A stretch of DNA of 64,000 nt from Pascua guehoae (lineage: Eukaryota > Basidiomycota > Tremellomycetes > Trichosporonales > Trichosporonaceae), in the NCBI GenBank assembly GCA_001600415.1, contig BCJX01000007.1, positions 1,354,274 to 1,418,273 of the forward strand, read 5' to 3'. Position numbers and translations under genes: made by a program. The notes beneath the pieces were generated by a model that ran no database searches, was not told the origin of the DNA, and worked only from the letters and a program-made list of their open reading frames with translations. Each line of letters begins with the position of its first letter. Position 1 is the first letter of the stretch. Of this stretch, positions 48,705 through 59,292 are shown piece by piece.

Positions 48705-50633
48705 ATGCTGGCAGCCCGCTCCCTCCTCCGCACACTCCCACGGCATGCTGCGCGCCGTGCGGCCGTTGTGGCCCCACGCGCCGCGGCGCCTCGCCTCGCA
48801 CCAGTCTGCCCCCCCGTGGTGTCTTCGGTTCGCCACGGCTCGACCATCCCAGATCGGAACCCAGCCTACACCAAGCTGACGGCCGACCATGTCAAGGCGC
48901 TGCGTGCACTGCTCAGCTCTGAAAACTCGCTCCTGTCCACCATTGACGGCTCTGCCACGACCGACGACCTGGTGACGTACAACGACGACTGGATGAACAA
49001 GTACCACGGCCACAGCCAGGTCGTCGTCAAGCCCAGGACCACCGACGAGGTCTCGCGCGTGCTCAAGTACTGCAACGACAACGTGATTGCCGTCGTGCCC
49101 CAGGGTGGAAACACGGGTCTGGTCGGTGAGTCACCGGCACCAACCTGTGCTCCCTCTCAGCTGTACATTGTTTTTTTACTGACGGGCCGTTCCGCAGGCG
49201 GCGGTGTTCCCATCCACGACGAACTGGTCCTTTCGCTCGCCAACCTGAACCAGATCCGCTCGTTTGACCCCGTCTCGGGCACCCTTGTTGCCGACGCGGG
49301 TGTCATTCTCGAGGCGGCAGACAACTTTCTTGCCGACAAGGGCTTCATCTTCCCCCTCGACCTCGGCGCCAAGGGCTCGTGTCACATTGGCGGCAACGTC
49401 GCGACCAACGCCGGCGGCCTGCGCCTGCTGCGCTATGGTTCGCTCCACGGCACGGTTCTGGGCCTCGAAGTCGTCCTCCCAGATGGCACAATCTGGAACG
49501 GCCTCAAGACGCTCCGCAAGGACAACACTGGTATGTTGATCGTGTCTCTCGACCAAGTCAAGTGTCAGACAACTAATGGGTATCAGGTCTTGACCTCAAG
49601 CAGCTGTTTATCGGCTCAGAGGGTGCGCTTGGCATTATCACTGGTGTGTCGATCCTCTGCCCCCGCCGCCCCGCGGCCATGAACGTTGCCGTCTTTTCGG
49701 TGCCTTCGTACGAGGCTGTCCAGGAGGTCTTTTCAGAGGCCAAGACATACCTGGGCGAGATTCTCTCGGCGTTCGAGTTTTGGGACAAGCAGTCGTATGC
49801 CGTCGTCAAAAAGCATCTCGAGGAACAGGGCGGCGAGCGCAAGCTCTTTGAGCAAGAGGGCGACTTTTACTGCCTTATCGAGACGGGTGGCAGCAACGCC
49901 GAGCACGATCAGGAGGTTAGTCTTGCCCCCACCCACCCCCCTTTTTGCCCGCCTACGCCCCTCCCCGCGCGAGTAGTCACAGCTGACTGGTGTGCAGAAA
50001 CTCGGCAACCTCTTGGAGCACCTCATGACCGAGGAAAAAGTCCTCGACGGCGTCCTTGCCCAGGACCAGTCTCAGTTTGCGTCGCTGTGGTCGCTCCGCG
50101 AACTCTTGCCCGAGTCGTGTGGCAAGGCCGGGTCCGTGTACAAGTACGACCTCTCCATCCCCGTCTCCAAGATGTACAGCATTGTCGAGCAGATGCGCGA
50201 GCGTTTGAGGGAAACGGGCCACCTCCACGGCGATGGCGAAAAGGGAGATCCGATCCGCCACGTCGTCGGCTACGGGCACATGGGCGATGGTGAGTTGGCC
50301 CTGCCCAGATGGAAAACTGACGGCATAGGCAACCTGCACATCAACATTGTCGCTGAAAAGTACACGGACGAGATTGAGGCTGCCATTGAGCCCCGTGTCT
50401 ATGAGCTTGTCTGTAAGTACAACCTACCCCTCACCACCACCAGCGCTCTCGTCAGGAAACTTACTTGTTCAGCCGCGCTGGATGGATCCATCTCGGCCGA
50501 GCACGGCCTGGGTGTCATGAAGGCCCCGCACGTTCACTACTCTCAAAACGAAGTCGGTATCGACATGATGCGCAGGATCAAGCACCAGTTTGACCCAAAG
50601 GCCATCTTGAATCCTTACAAGTACATTCTTTGA
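48705..50633 (+). CDS. DLD2: Mitochondrial D-2-hydroxyglutarate dehydrogenase (DLD2-like)
   Basis: FAD-linked oxidase of the VAO/PCMH fold that oxidises D-2-hydroxyglutarate to 2-oxoglutarate; D-lactate can also be a substrate in this family. The first ~45 residues ([18 protein letters not shown]...) are rich in Arg and Ala, with no acid, a clear mitochondrial presequence. FAD-binding motifs: [54 protein letters not shown] and [20 protein letters not shown]-terminal FAD-oxidase domain: [14 protein letters not shown] and [13 protein letters not shown], ending [14 protein letters not shown], all conserved. Exon 1 is 48705-49125, exon 2 starts at 49198, and exon 3 starts with [19 protein letters not shown]. 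About 560 residues. The two tandem genes PGI1 and this one show no functional link beyond central carbon metabolism. Confidence 0.95.
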
Positions 50634-51407
50634 GTAGACTATATGTATAGAGTTCCAGCCAGATGGTGGTGCCCCAGGCAAGACCCTCTTCCGCCCCTGG
50701 CTAGCCGGCGGAGGGAGTGAGGACGTGCGCGCTTTACGTCGCTGCTCTCAAGCATCGTTCGTGCTATGCTCAACCCCGTCGACCCTTTGTCACTGCCTGG
50801 AGTCGTCGACCCTTTGCCACGGCCTGAAGTCTTGCGCAGCTCATGTCCCCACCACTGGACCATGACTGCTGTGTCTCTGCTCACTGTCAATGACGCCCTT
50901 ACCCACGCCTCCTAGATTGCCAGCCTCCAATGGCAATCCCCTCCCCCGGAATTCACCACAGCGTAACGTGCACCACAACAGGCCAGACCACGCACCACAA
51001 CGGGCTAACCACGATCACGCACGTGGGCACCACCCGGGCATCTACCCAAAATATTGTTGTGGCAGGCGAGGTCGGAACGCACCATCCACGTCCACTACCA
51101 TATGTCCTATTGCTGTGCCCTCACTCATACCTACTATCCAGGTGACACAGTGGCCGAGCCAGACGAGGCTGAAATTACTCTGGGACTCTGCTGGCGGCCC
51201 ATCAGCCTACATTGGGCGCTGCTCGTTTGCAGGTAGGCACTGGGTATTTGAGGATCGGAAGGTTTGCAGGAGCCGATCGACCCACCCAACCCTTGCTCAC
51301 AAAGAGACAGATGGAGACAGATGCAGATGTATGTATGTATATGTATGCAGTTTATGACAGCAGCTCGGCACTCGCACCCACACCAGCTAAGGTCTGGGGT
51401 CTTGTTT
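50634..51407. terminator. Convergent 3' region
   Basis: Two genes face each other across about 770 bases. A near-repeat of GTCGACCCTTTGYCAC occurs twice at about 50777-50822. No gene is seen. Confidence 0.45.
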
Positions 51408-53401
51408 TTACAACTCGAAAAGCCCCAGCTTTCCCCAATTGTCCGTCCCCGACGTTTGGGTTTCGTTGCCAGCCTTGCGCTGCTCGAGAATATAGGCTGC
51501 CTGCGTACGCCAATCGCGCTCGACGAAATCGCGCATACGCTTGTCCAGGGCGTCCTCTTTCATCCAGGCAGGGACATGGCTTTGTGCGTTAGTACGCACA
51601 ACCAACAGGAGTTGAGCTACTCACGACTCGATCGGAGTCTCCATTGCCTTTGCAATGGCATCGACAAATGCGCGGTAGTCGAACGCGTCGACATTGTAGT
51701 TGTACCTTGTAGATGAGTAACGAATCGCCAGAACAGGGTACTCACGGCTCGGGAACCAGCTTGTGGAACGTGGGGTGCTGGGAGAGCCTGTCTTTACCTC
51801 CGAACTGCACATCAGCCACCATCCAACGGAAATGGCGATACACTCACCGGATTCAAAAATGGAACGCCCTTTTAGGTGTCAGTAGACTGCTTTACCCAAG
51901 GGCGAACATGCAACTCACTCTTGCCAGAGCACGGTACGGACTGGGGCTCGTCCCTGGGCGGCCAATCCCAAGCAAGAGACGCGACTTTGACAGCTCGTCG
52001 TCAAACTGGCTAGCATTGAGTTTTCCCAAATTGACAATGCCCTTTGGGATTTTAAACTCGCCCTGCTGTTCAATCTGCTCGGCGTTGCGGTTGTCAATGA
52101 GGCCGCCGACGATTTCAAAGTCGGGCCACCGCTGGCGCAGCTCGTCGGTCGCGCGCTGGTAATAGTCGTCGTCCCATACCTTGTACCCCCTCCACTCGTA
52201 GAAGTACGAGACGTATTTGGACAGCAGCCAGACGCGGTGAGGACGTTCCGCAAATGGAATCGCCGTGTGCTCGCTGCTGGCCTCGAGGGCGTAGCCGAGG
52301 AATGTGTTGTCCACTAGTGTGTCAGAGAGCGGGCGCAGTTCGGCATCAACAACACGTACCAAACTTGTCCGCTTCGGGTTTGAGCGTCGGCTCGGCACAC
52401 ACGACCCAGTTGTTGCCGACGATTGTGTGGAACGCGTTTGGAAAGTAGTAGAAGAAGAAGAACTGGCACATTCAGCCACATTGCCCCGTGTCATGTTTCT
52501 AAACCCACCTTCCAGGCTGGGATACCGTCTGGCCGTTCTTTGCTTTTCAGGTACTGCGTGTACCACTCGTCGTTGGATCCCTTGGGATCACCAATGATGG
52601 CTTTCACAAGATGCGGGATTTGACGGTAGATGTGGTAGGTGTAGGCTGCGACTGTTAGATAACCGTGGCAGTCAATGCTCATCGTGGCGTCGATGCTCAG
52701 CTCTATTGGCAGTCGGCGAGAAGCCGCAGCAAGACCAAGCCAATGTTCAGCTTGGCCGTGGCTTGGGCTGCGAGCGGCAAGGCCTTTGCCAAAAGCGCAC
52801 CTGAAGATGCATGCACTCACCCCAGTCGTTGCGTGTGAGCAAAACAGTGTAGCCCTGGCGCTCAAGGGACTCCATCATGCCTCGACACCTGTAGATCAGC
52901 GTGTGGTTGTTTTCACAGGCCACGTCACGGCGCGACTCACCAAACTCCCTCGCCACCGTTGTAGTTTGCAAAGACGGCCAAGTGGCAGTGGAACGCCGCG
53001 AATATCACCACCTGCCCGCGTCAACACAGACCCCCCCTTTGAGCGTCACTCACCTTGTGTGCGTTGGGGTGGCACTCGTTTCTCGCCTCACACGCCGTGA
53101 GCCTGCGGAGCGCCGACTCGGTGAACCACTTGTAGCCGCCATAGGTTGTGCCGAACCGATAGTCCCAGCTGAACTTTTCAGCTTCGTGGAGTGGCGCGTG
53201 GACGCCGGCGAGCTGCTCAAACGCGCGCTGCTTGTCTTCATCGTGCTGGGGCCGGACGAGGGCCGGGGACGCGGCGTCGAGACTGTGGCTGGCGCGCGGC
53301 CACAGGATAAACTGCAGGCTGCAGATGACGACCACCATCGCCACTAGGCGGATGCGGATCAGAGTCATTGCCGTGGGTAGGGGTCGGGTCTTGGTCAACA
53401 T
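51408..53401 (-). CDS. Type II membrane glycosyltransferase, GT18-like
   Basis: A short N-terminus is followed by a signal anchor (LVAMVVVICSLQFILW, about residues 20-38), placing the enzyme in the Golgi lumen. The rest, over about nine exons, is a soluble domain. Its C-terminal part resembles the GT18 family (MGAT5-type alpha-1,6-mannosyl-glycoprotein N-acetylglucosaminyltransferase): FAERPHRVWLLSKYVSYFY, LNASQFDDELSKSRLLLGIG, then GRPGTSPSPYRALARVPFLNPFGG, the likely nucleotide-sugar loop. It ends GTDNWGKLGLFEL. Two in-frame ATGs (53401 and 53368) could start it; the first gives a longer cytosolic tail (MLTKTRPLPTA). Basidiomycete GT18-like proteins are poorly studied, so acceptor and linkage are unknown. 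A short MATCH-like stretch at the joins (for example ETPIES-HVPAW) confirmed the last intron. Confidence 0.75.
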
Positions 53402-54873
53402 GGGGTAGATGGATATGTGGAGAACAAGCAATGGGCGAACGAAACATGCAGTTTGACATTGCTCTGAATGCTACCATGGGCTTCTGTTCTTCGTGTCCCC
53501 AGGCCACACGAAACGCCCGCCCCAACAGGTTGCTGCGGCGTGTTCAAGGTAACCGGGGCGAGAGTGCCCGCGCTCTCTACAGTCCCCCGCTGCCTGGAAA
53601 CGCGACCGGCGTGTGTGAGCGCCACAGACATGCTGTCGGTGTGCTTTGCGGCCTGCTGCACTGGGCAACCACAATTCGGAAGCCAAGTCGTACCGCACAG
53701 TGTACACGCCCGCGCCCTGTGGTTGTGGCGCCTCGGCGAGAGCTGCAGGCAGGGCAACGCAGTCAGCCAAGGCGTGTCACCCACGCACACAGTGCACAGT
53801 GGTTGACACGTTGCCATGTCGCTCGTTAACGACGTGCACCGCCAACACAGGTTTTCTCGGTTCCGATTTTTTTTTAAAAAGGAAGAATTCTGCGCGTTGT
53901 GTAGAGGGGGAGAGTGCCACGCAAGGAGGCGTTTCATTATCTGCGTGCAAAGGCAACGCCAACAATCTGCAGTAAGGGGGGGCTTTGTCAGACTTTGATG
54001 ATTCTGGTGGCAACCCCTAGTAGGCAACACACACACCCAGATTACAAAGCTATGCAAAAGGACCCCGGACCGTCGACCCAGCAACACGTGTTATGCGCCA
54101 CCAAAAGCGCAAAAGGTGCCCGCAATCATGCACGACATGGGCGACAATGCGCGACGTGCGCGACGTGCGCGACGGACACCACGTTCGGCACGATAACAAT
54201 GCGCACGCCCGCACGCAACAAACGCGGCGCCTCGCACCGCCTACAGGGTGCAGGAAGTATCCAACACACTGCAGGAATGCGACACCCATTTGGGCAGCAA
54301 AAGGGTACGTGCCCTCGCACCCTCGTTGAGCTTGTCCCACGTTTTAAACTCGTGTGCGCCTGGTGGGGTTCGGGGCCATCATGACAAGCAAAACTCTGAT
54401 CCTGCTGCCTGCACCACTTTGACAACTCGGGAGTGATGGCCACAGTTAACCCCGTTCATGATAGCTAGGACGGGGGCAGGTGTGCCATGTGCGGCACTTG
54501 CTTCCCGAGACCGAGACCGAGCTGCGCTCGTCGCTGCGCGCTGCGCACTGCGGCCCATGCAGATCACACCGAGGCTGACCGACCCAGCAAGGCAGATGAA
54601 CCGGATATACCAGATATCCGGGATACTACACAACGCGAACTGCACGTGCCCCGGTCCCTTTATTTGATCCCGTGTGACGCACACCGCATCCAAGCCACGA
54701 GGCAATGCATTGACAACACGCCGCTGTGCGCGCGCTCAACACAATGAGCCTGGCTCACCCGCCTCTCACCTCTCACTCTCTCCCATCCAGCCTGGTCCAT
54801 TGACTATCCCACACCCCCACCCACGCTCCCCCCCTCTCCTCGCACACGTAACCCGTCCATAATCGCCACCACC
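53402..54873. promoter_or_regulatory. Divergent intergenic region
   Basis: About 1.5 kb between the glycosyltransferase and prolyl isomerase starts, with no convincing gene. It contains a T/A run at about 53868-53880 and a 9-bp GCGACGTGC tandem (three copies) at about 54149-54175. Confidence 0.5.
54149..54175. repeat. 9-bp tandem repeat (GCGACGTGC)3
   Basis: Three near-perfect direct copies in non-coding sequence. Confidence 0.75.
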
Positions 54874-55554
54874 ATGTCGTCCGGCTGGGAGGTCCGCTTC
54901 TCCAACTCGCGTCGGATCCCCTACTTTTACAACGCCTCCACGGGCCAGTCGACGTGGGAGCCCCCCGCGGGCGTGTCCGAGGACCAGATCCGCGCCATGC
55001 CCGGGGCGGCAAAGTACCTGCAGGCGTCCGAGGCGCGGCAGCCCGAGGGCCAGGTGCGCGCCAGCCACATTCTCGCAAAGCACACGGGCAGCCGCCGGCC
55101 CTCGAGCTGGAAGCAGGTGTGTCCCAGCACCAGGTGGTGTTTCGAGAGCTGACGTTCAAGGACCGGATTACACGCACGCTTCCCGAGGCGCGGGCGCAGA
55201 TCCAGGCGCACGTTGACCGGCTCAAGTCGCTCAACCCGGACCAGATGGCGGCCGAGTTTGCCACGATTGCCAGCACCGAGAGCGACTGCTCGAGCGCGCG
55301 CAAGGGCGGCGACCTCGGGTGGTTTGGCCCAGGCATGATGCAGAAGAGCTTTGAGGTGGGTCTCTCTTGTTGTTTTATTCCACTCCACCCGCGCTGACTC
55401 TGTGCTTCTCCTTATTCGTGCCATGCCCGTGTCCTCGCATTCTGCCATTGTGACTTTACCATTGCAGGACGCTACGTACGCGCTGCAACCCGGAGAGCTC
55501 AGCCCGCTCATCGAGTCGGACTCTGGTGTCCATGTTATCCTGCGCACCGCCTAG
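54874..55554 (+). CDS. ESS1: PIN1-type peptidyl-prolyl cis-trans isomerase with WW domain
   Basis: Isomerises phospho-Ser/Thr-Pro bonds, for example in the RNA polymerase II C-terminal domain and cell-cycle proteins; nuclear. Three exons (54874-55116, 55161-55355, 55468-55554) give 174 residues (human PIN1: 163). The WW domain is at residues 4-37 (GWEVRFSNSRRIPYFYN with the second tryptophan in STWEPP). The parvulin domain begins RASHILAKH, followed by the phosphate-binding SRRPSSWK, the catalytic cysteine in ESDCSSARKGGDLGWFG, MMQKSFEDATYAL and GVHVILRTA with the second histidine. The 44-nt intron at 55117-55160 interrupts the domain after WKQ and its removal restores the family spacing. Confidence 0.97.
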
Positions 55555-56106
55555 GAGACACGTGGGGGGTTGATGATGACAAGTCTGAAGTGAAAATGGT
55601 TATTGATGTTATGTTCCATTGATGCGTAGTTGTCGGAAAAGCTGATTGGCGTGGGCATGAATGATATGGCGATACGAGTGACACGGAGCGACATTTGTTG
55701 ATGCGCTAGTGATACGAGGACACGGAACAAGGTGGGGTGAGGCGGCCCGCGGCTCAGGCTGGTGCAAGTGGGCGGCTGGGCTGGGGTGGGTCTTGTTGCG
55801 TCATTATTGGATGACGACTCTTGGCAGCGTGTGGGTGGATCGCCCGCGATCGCCCGCACCGCACCATACCGTTGTAAATAGAAACAAACAAGGCTTGAAA
55901 TTCAAGTTTTGAATCAATTTTGCTGGGTCCTGATTTTCTTATACCGAAACGTCAATATCATTACCACCCTCCACCCCCTCACCGCCCGCCAGTGTCCCAG
56001 CCACCACCTGCAGTTCTCGAGTGTGCAGAAATCTTTCACAATTTCACCCGAGACTCTTGTTATCTTCATCCATCCTCCTGTGCATCCATTGCATCACTTT
56101 TCCACC
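55555..56106. other. Intergenic region between ESS1 and HPT1
   Basis: About 550 bases with the ESS1 3' end and the HPT1 promoter. The final 150 bases are rich in C, A and T with CACC/CATCC clusters. No gene is seen. Confidence 0.5.
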
Positions 56107-57017
56107 ATGTCGTCCCCTCCTATGCTCCGCTTGAGTTACAACGACATCCACAAGGCCATCAAGGCCTCGGCCCCGCGCATCCTCGAGGAGTTTGGTGAGC
56201 GAAAACGCAATACTCCGAGCTCGTAGCTGGCTGGCTGGAGTAAGCCCCCTAACCCGTCGTATAGCTCCCGACCTCTTCATTGCTATCGGTGGCGGCGGCT
56301 TTATCCCCGCTCGCATCCTGCGTTCGTTCTGCAAGACGACCGAGGAGGGCAAGAAGCGCAACATTCCTATCCAGGCTGTTGGCTTGACTCTGTACGAGTC
56401 CTTGGGCGGAGTAAGTCGCATGCAGCCACTCCTCACGCGTTCTAACATTTCAGATTGAGGAGGTCGCCGGAACAGAGGTCGTCCGTGTTCAGTGGATCGA
56501 CTTTAGCACGGTAAGTAAAACGAGCCCATCGGCGTACCTCAAGCTAATCGCCCCAGCTTGGCAAGAAGCTCTCGCACGGCGGTCTCTTGGGACGTCGCAT
56601 TCTCGTCGTCGACGAGGTTGACGACACGCGCACGACCCTTGTGTGAGTACAGACCCTGGGCGACAACGTGGGTGACAAAGTGCTCATGCTGTTTAGGTAC
56701 ACGATTCGCGAGCTCCAGAAGGACATTGAGGCGCAGCTTCTTCACGTTGCCGACGAGGCCGAGCGCGCTCGTCTCCGGGAAGCGACCAAGCTTGCCATCT
56801 TTGTCGTCCACAACAAGTAAGTCCCGAGTCGTCGAGACGACGCCGACGGCAACTGACGCATGTGTCCAGGCTCAAGCCCAAGGCTGGCGAGGTGCCAGAG
56901 GGTGTCAAGTACTTTTCGGCCGTTGACACGCCCGACGTCTGGCTCGCATACCCCTGGGAGTGCGAGGGCGACATTGACGAGCACGATGCTCTTCGCGTCA
57001 ACAACCCCGCAATCTAG
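56107..57017 (+). CDS. HPT1: Hypoxanthine-guanine (xanthine) phosphoribosyltransferase
   Basis: Purine salvage enzyme that transfers ribose 5-phosphate from PRPP to hypoxanthine or guanine, giving IMP or GMP. Six exons (56107-56194, 56265-56410, 56454-56510, 56557-56642, 56697-56816, 56870-57017) total 645 nt, 214 residues, like yeast Hpt1 (221). Motifs: LSYNDIHKAI, PDLFIAIGGGGFIPARILR (the loop that binds pyrophosphate), the PRPP signature RILVVDEVDDTRTTLVY and, near the C-terminus, PDVWLAYPWE. It follows the fungal HPT1/XPT1 pattern rather than that of human HPRT. The gene lies between ESS1 and the gluconokinase gene on the same strand. Confidence 0.96.
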
Positions 57018-57585
57018 GCGGGTCTACAGTTTAGCGCCGCGAGTATTTGTTGTAGCGCTCCATCCTAGCATGCATTCAAGATATCATTGCAACGTCTATT
57101 GAGATTTCTTGTGAGCCCCAAGCGAAGCCCCCTCGGTGTCATTGTCAATGGGCCGCTAGCCGCTCGCTGGCTGATAAGCTGATTAGCTGCAAGTCGGGCT
57201 GAATGTTGATGATATTTTTCACCCTCGGTCGGGGGCCCTGCCACGCGAGCATTGCGTGTTTGCCACATGGTGGGGTTGTGCCTTAAATGGGACCTCAGCC
57301 AATCAAATGTGTGGGCTTGGGCGGCATTGGCATGGGTTGCCGTCATGCGGGCGGCGGGTTACAGGCCCCGCTCATGGATCCCCCGGAAATATCACTAGCA
57401 ACAGTCACCATCGGAGGATCGGTCCGGTCTCGCGCGGCAAAGAGTGGTACACAACGGGTCATCCGCATCGACATCCCCACCACCTCCATGGCCCATTTGA
57501 CAACATAATCAGACGCTTGTGTCTCATTTCTACACCCCTCTCAACCTCCTACTGCCTGCACACACCATCTCACTCACACGCCATC
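57018..57585. other. Intergenic region between HPT1 and the gluconokinase gene
   Basis: About 570 bases holding the HPT1 3' end and the next promoter. The last 110 bases are pyrimidine-rich. No gene is seen. Confidence 0.5.
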
Positions 57586-58457
57586 ATGTCGTACGACTAT
57601 TCAACAACCAAGCCTCTCCTGATCATTGTCATGGTACGTGCGCGTGCTGGCTCTTGTCCCCTCCGCTCCTGGCTGACCGTTAGGGACCTGCATCCTGGTA
57701 AGCATCACCCGTCGCGCGGTCACACCGGCCTCTTGCTCCCAACATGGCGGTTATCAGACACAATGTACTGTTCACATGGCTCACACGTTCAGTGGAAAGT
57801 CGACGATCGGATCCGAACTTGCACGCGACCTCTCGATTCCGTTCATCGACGGCGACGCCCTGCACCCCGCGGCCAACGTTGCCAAGATGAGTTCGGGATC
57901 ACCCCTCACGGACGAGGACCGCCTGCCGTGGCTGCAGATTATCCGAGCGACTGGCGAGAAAGAGTGCCGCTCGCAGTGGGAGCAGGGGCGCGGGCGGTCC
58001 TCTGAAAAGACCGAGGGCAAGCTCGGTCGACCAGCTGTTATCATTGCATGCTCGGCGTTGCGCAAGTACTACCGCGACATTCTCCGCGGGGACGTCGAGG
58101 TCCAGAACCCCAGTCAAGTGAGTAGCCTCTCGGGACTTTCGTACCCTCTCTTGGCGTCCACTAGCCCGCGTGAACATCCCACAGCCGGGCCGCACTAACC
58201 CACACCAGCCCAAGATGAAGACCATCTTTGTCTACTGCAAGGGCTCGCCCGAACTCCTGGCCGAGCGCATCGGAGGACGCAAGAACCACTTTTTCAAGCC
58301 CCACATGCTCGCGTCGCAGCTCGCCACGCTCGAGGACCCCAGCGACGAGGCGGGCGTCGTCGCCGTCGACATTTCCGCCACCCCAGACGAGGTCGCAAAG
58401 CGCGCCCTCGCGGGGACACGGAGCGTCGTTGCGCAGATGGACAGCGAGGGATTGTGA
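57586..58457 (+). CDS. Gluconokinase (thermoresistant/GntK family)
   Basis: Phosphorylates D-gluconate to 6-phosphogluconate for entry into the pentose phosphate pathway; cytosolic P-loop kinase. Four exons (57586-57633, 57684-57697, 57793-58117, 58209-58457) give 636 nt, 211 residues. The Walker A loop MGPASCGKST is split over three exons: the 14-nt exon 2 encodes GPAS and part of Cys, and exon 3 begins with GKST. Other family motifs: IDGDALHPAANVAKMSSGSPLTDEDRLPWL (substrate-binding DADxxHP region), ACSALRKYYRDILR, FVYCKGSPELLAERIGGRKNHFF and the adenine-loop region with MLASQLATLEDP. The frame upstream of the micro-exon fits MSYDYSTTKPLLIIVM, starting at an ATG in good context. Confidence 0.95.
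57684..57697 (+). other. 14-nt micro-exon of the gluconokinase gene
   Basis: GGACCTGCATCCTG lies between a 50-nt and a 95-nt intron and encodes the front half of the P-loop. Skipping it would delete the ATP-binding loop and shift the frame. Confidence 0.85.
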
Positions 58458-58831
58458 ACACTGGGTTTGGGCATGTATTGGGTATTATGGATCGTTGTGT
58501 CTTTTCAACGCGGAACGCCAACTACGCTGGGTGCTGAAATAAAGAGCAATGTCGCCTGGCATCAAGCTGCTGGTATCGCGACCAACTCACACTGCCCCAG
58601 GCACTGCGCTCGTTCCGTTTGTCGGATGCCGTTTGAAGCACCATGAGGAGCTTGCGTGCGGCGAGGCGGAGTCAAAGGCGCCGAGGGGGTTGGGCCGCGG
58701 CGCCATTGACTCCGGCTTGTAGGGTGGCTGGGCAAGCGTGCTTTGCTGCCCTCGTGCTGTTTCGAACCTCACCCCTCACTAAGGTTGCTGCCAATGGCTC
58801 TCCATCACGAGCGCCCATGTACACTTACCAT

Positions 58832-58903
58832 GCTGACTTGAAAACTCACCTCACAAGGCGACACTGCGCTGACTTGAAAACTCACCTTGCAAGGCGACAC
58901 TGC
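58832..58903. repeat. 36-bp direct tandem duplication, two copies
   Basis: The unit starts GCTGACTTGAAAACTCACC and ends AAGGCGACACTGC. Copies at 58832-58867 and 58868-58903 differ at two adjacent positions (CA versus TG, next to the central T/C). Confidence 0.92.
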
Positions 58904-58969
58904 AGCGGTCACCCTGGCGGTAGTGGCGCATCCCCTGCTCCGTCGTCTGCAGGGATACGTGCGGATTCA

Positions 58970-59292
58970 CTCGACTTCTGGCCCTCCCAACCGATATAAT
59001 CTGGAAGGGCTTCGCGCGCTATCGTGCGGATGATCCGCAGGAGAGCGGTGGCGTAAGAACACAAGAGCGCGAGTATGCCAAGGTCATGACCCTTTTGCAT
59101 ACGTCCCTCGACCGAGTCTACTACTCCGACGTGTCGGGACCAGCACCAGATCCTTCAGAGGCTCGTGGCATTGACCTCAACGACAAGGTCGGCAACATTG
59201 AGCCACCACCACAATATGGTCTTGATCCTCTTTCCATCGAAAACATTCCTCGTCACGCACCCCCAGATCAACCATCAACCTGGCTTTCATGA
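58970..59292 (+). pseudogene. Possible gene remnant, unrecognised
   Basis: An open frame from about 58970 reads through DIIWKGFARYRADDPQ and EREYAKVMTLLHTSLDRVYY into a Pro-rich end (EPPPQYGLDPLSIE), stopping at 59290-59292. The amino-acid composition looks protein-like, but there is no plausible start codon, promoter or upstream exon, and I recognise no family. It may be a decayed fragment or a chance frame. Confidence 0.25.
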
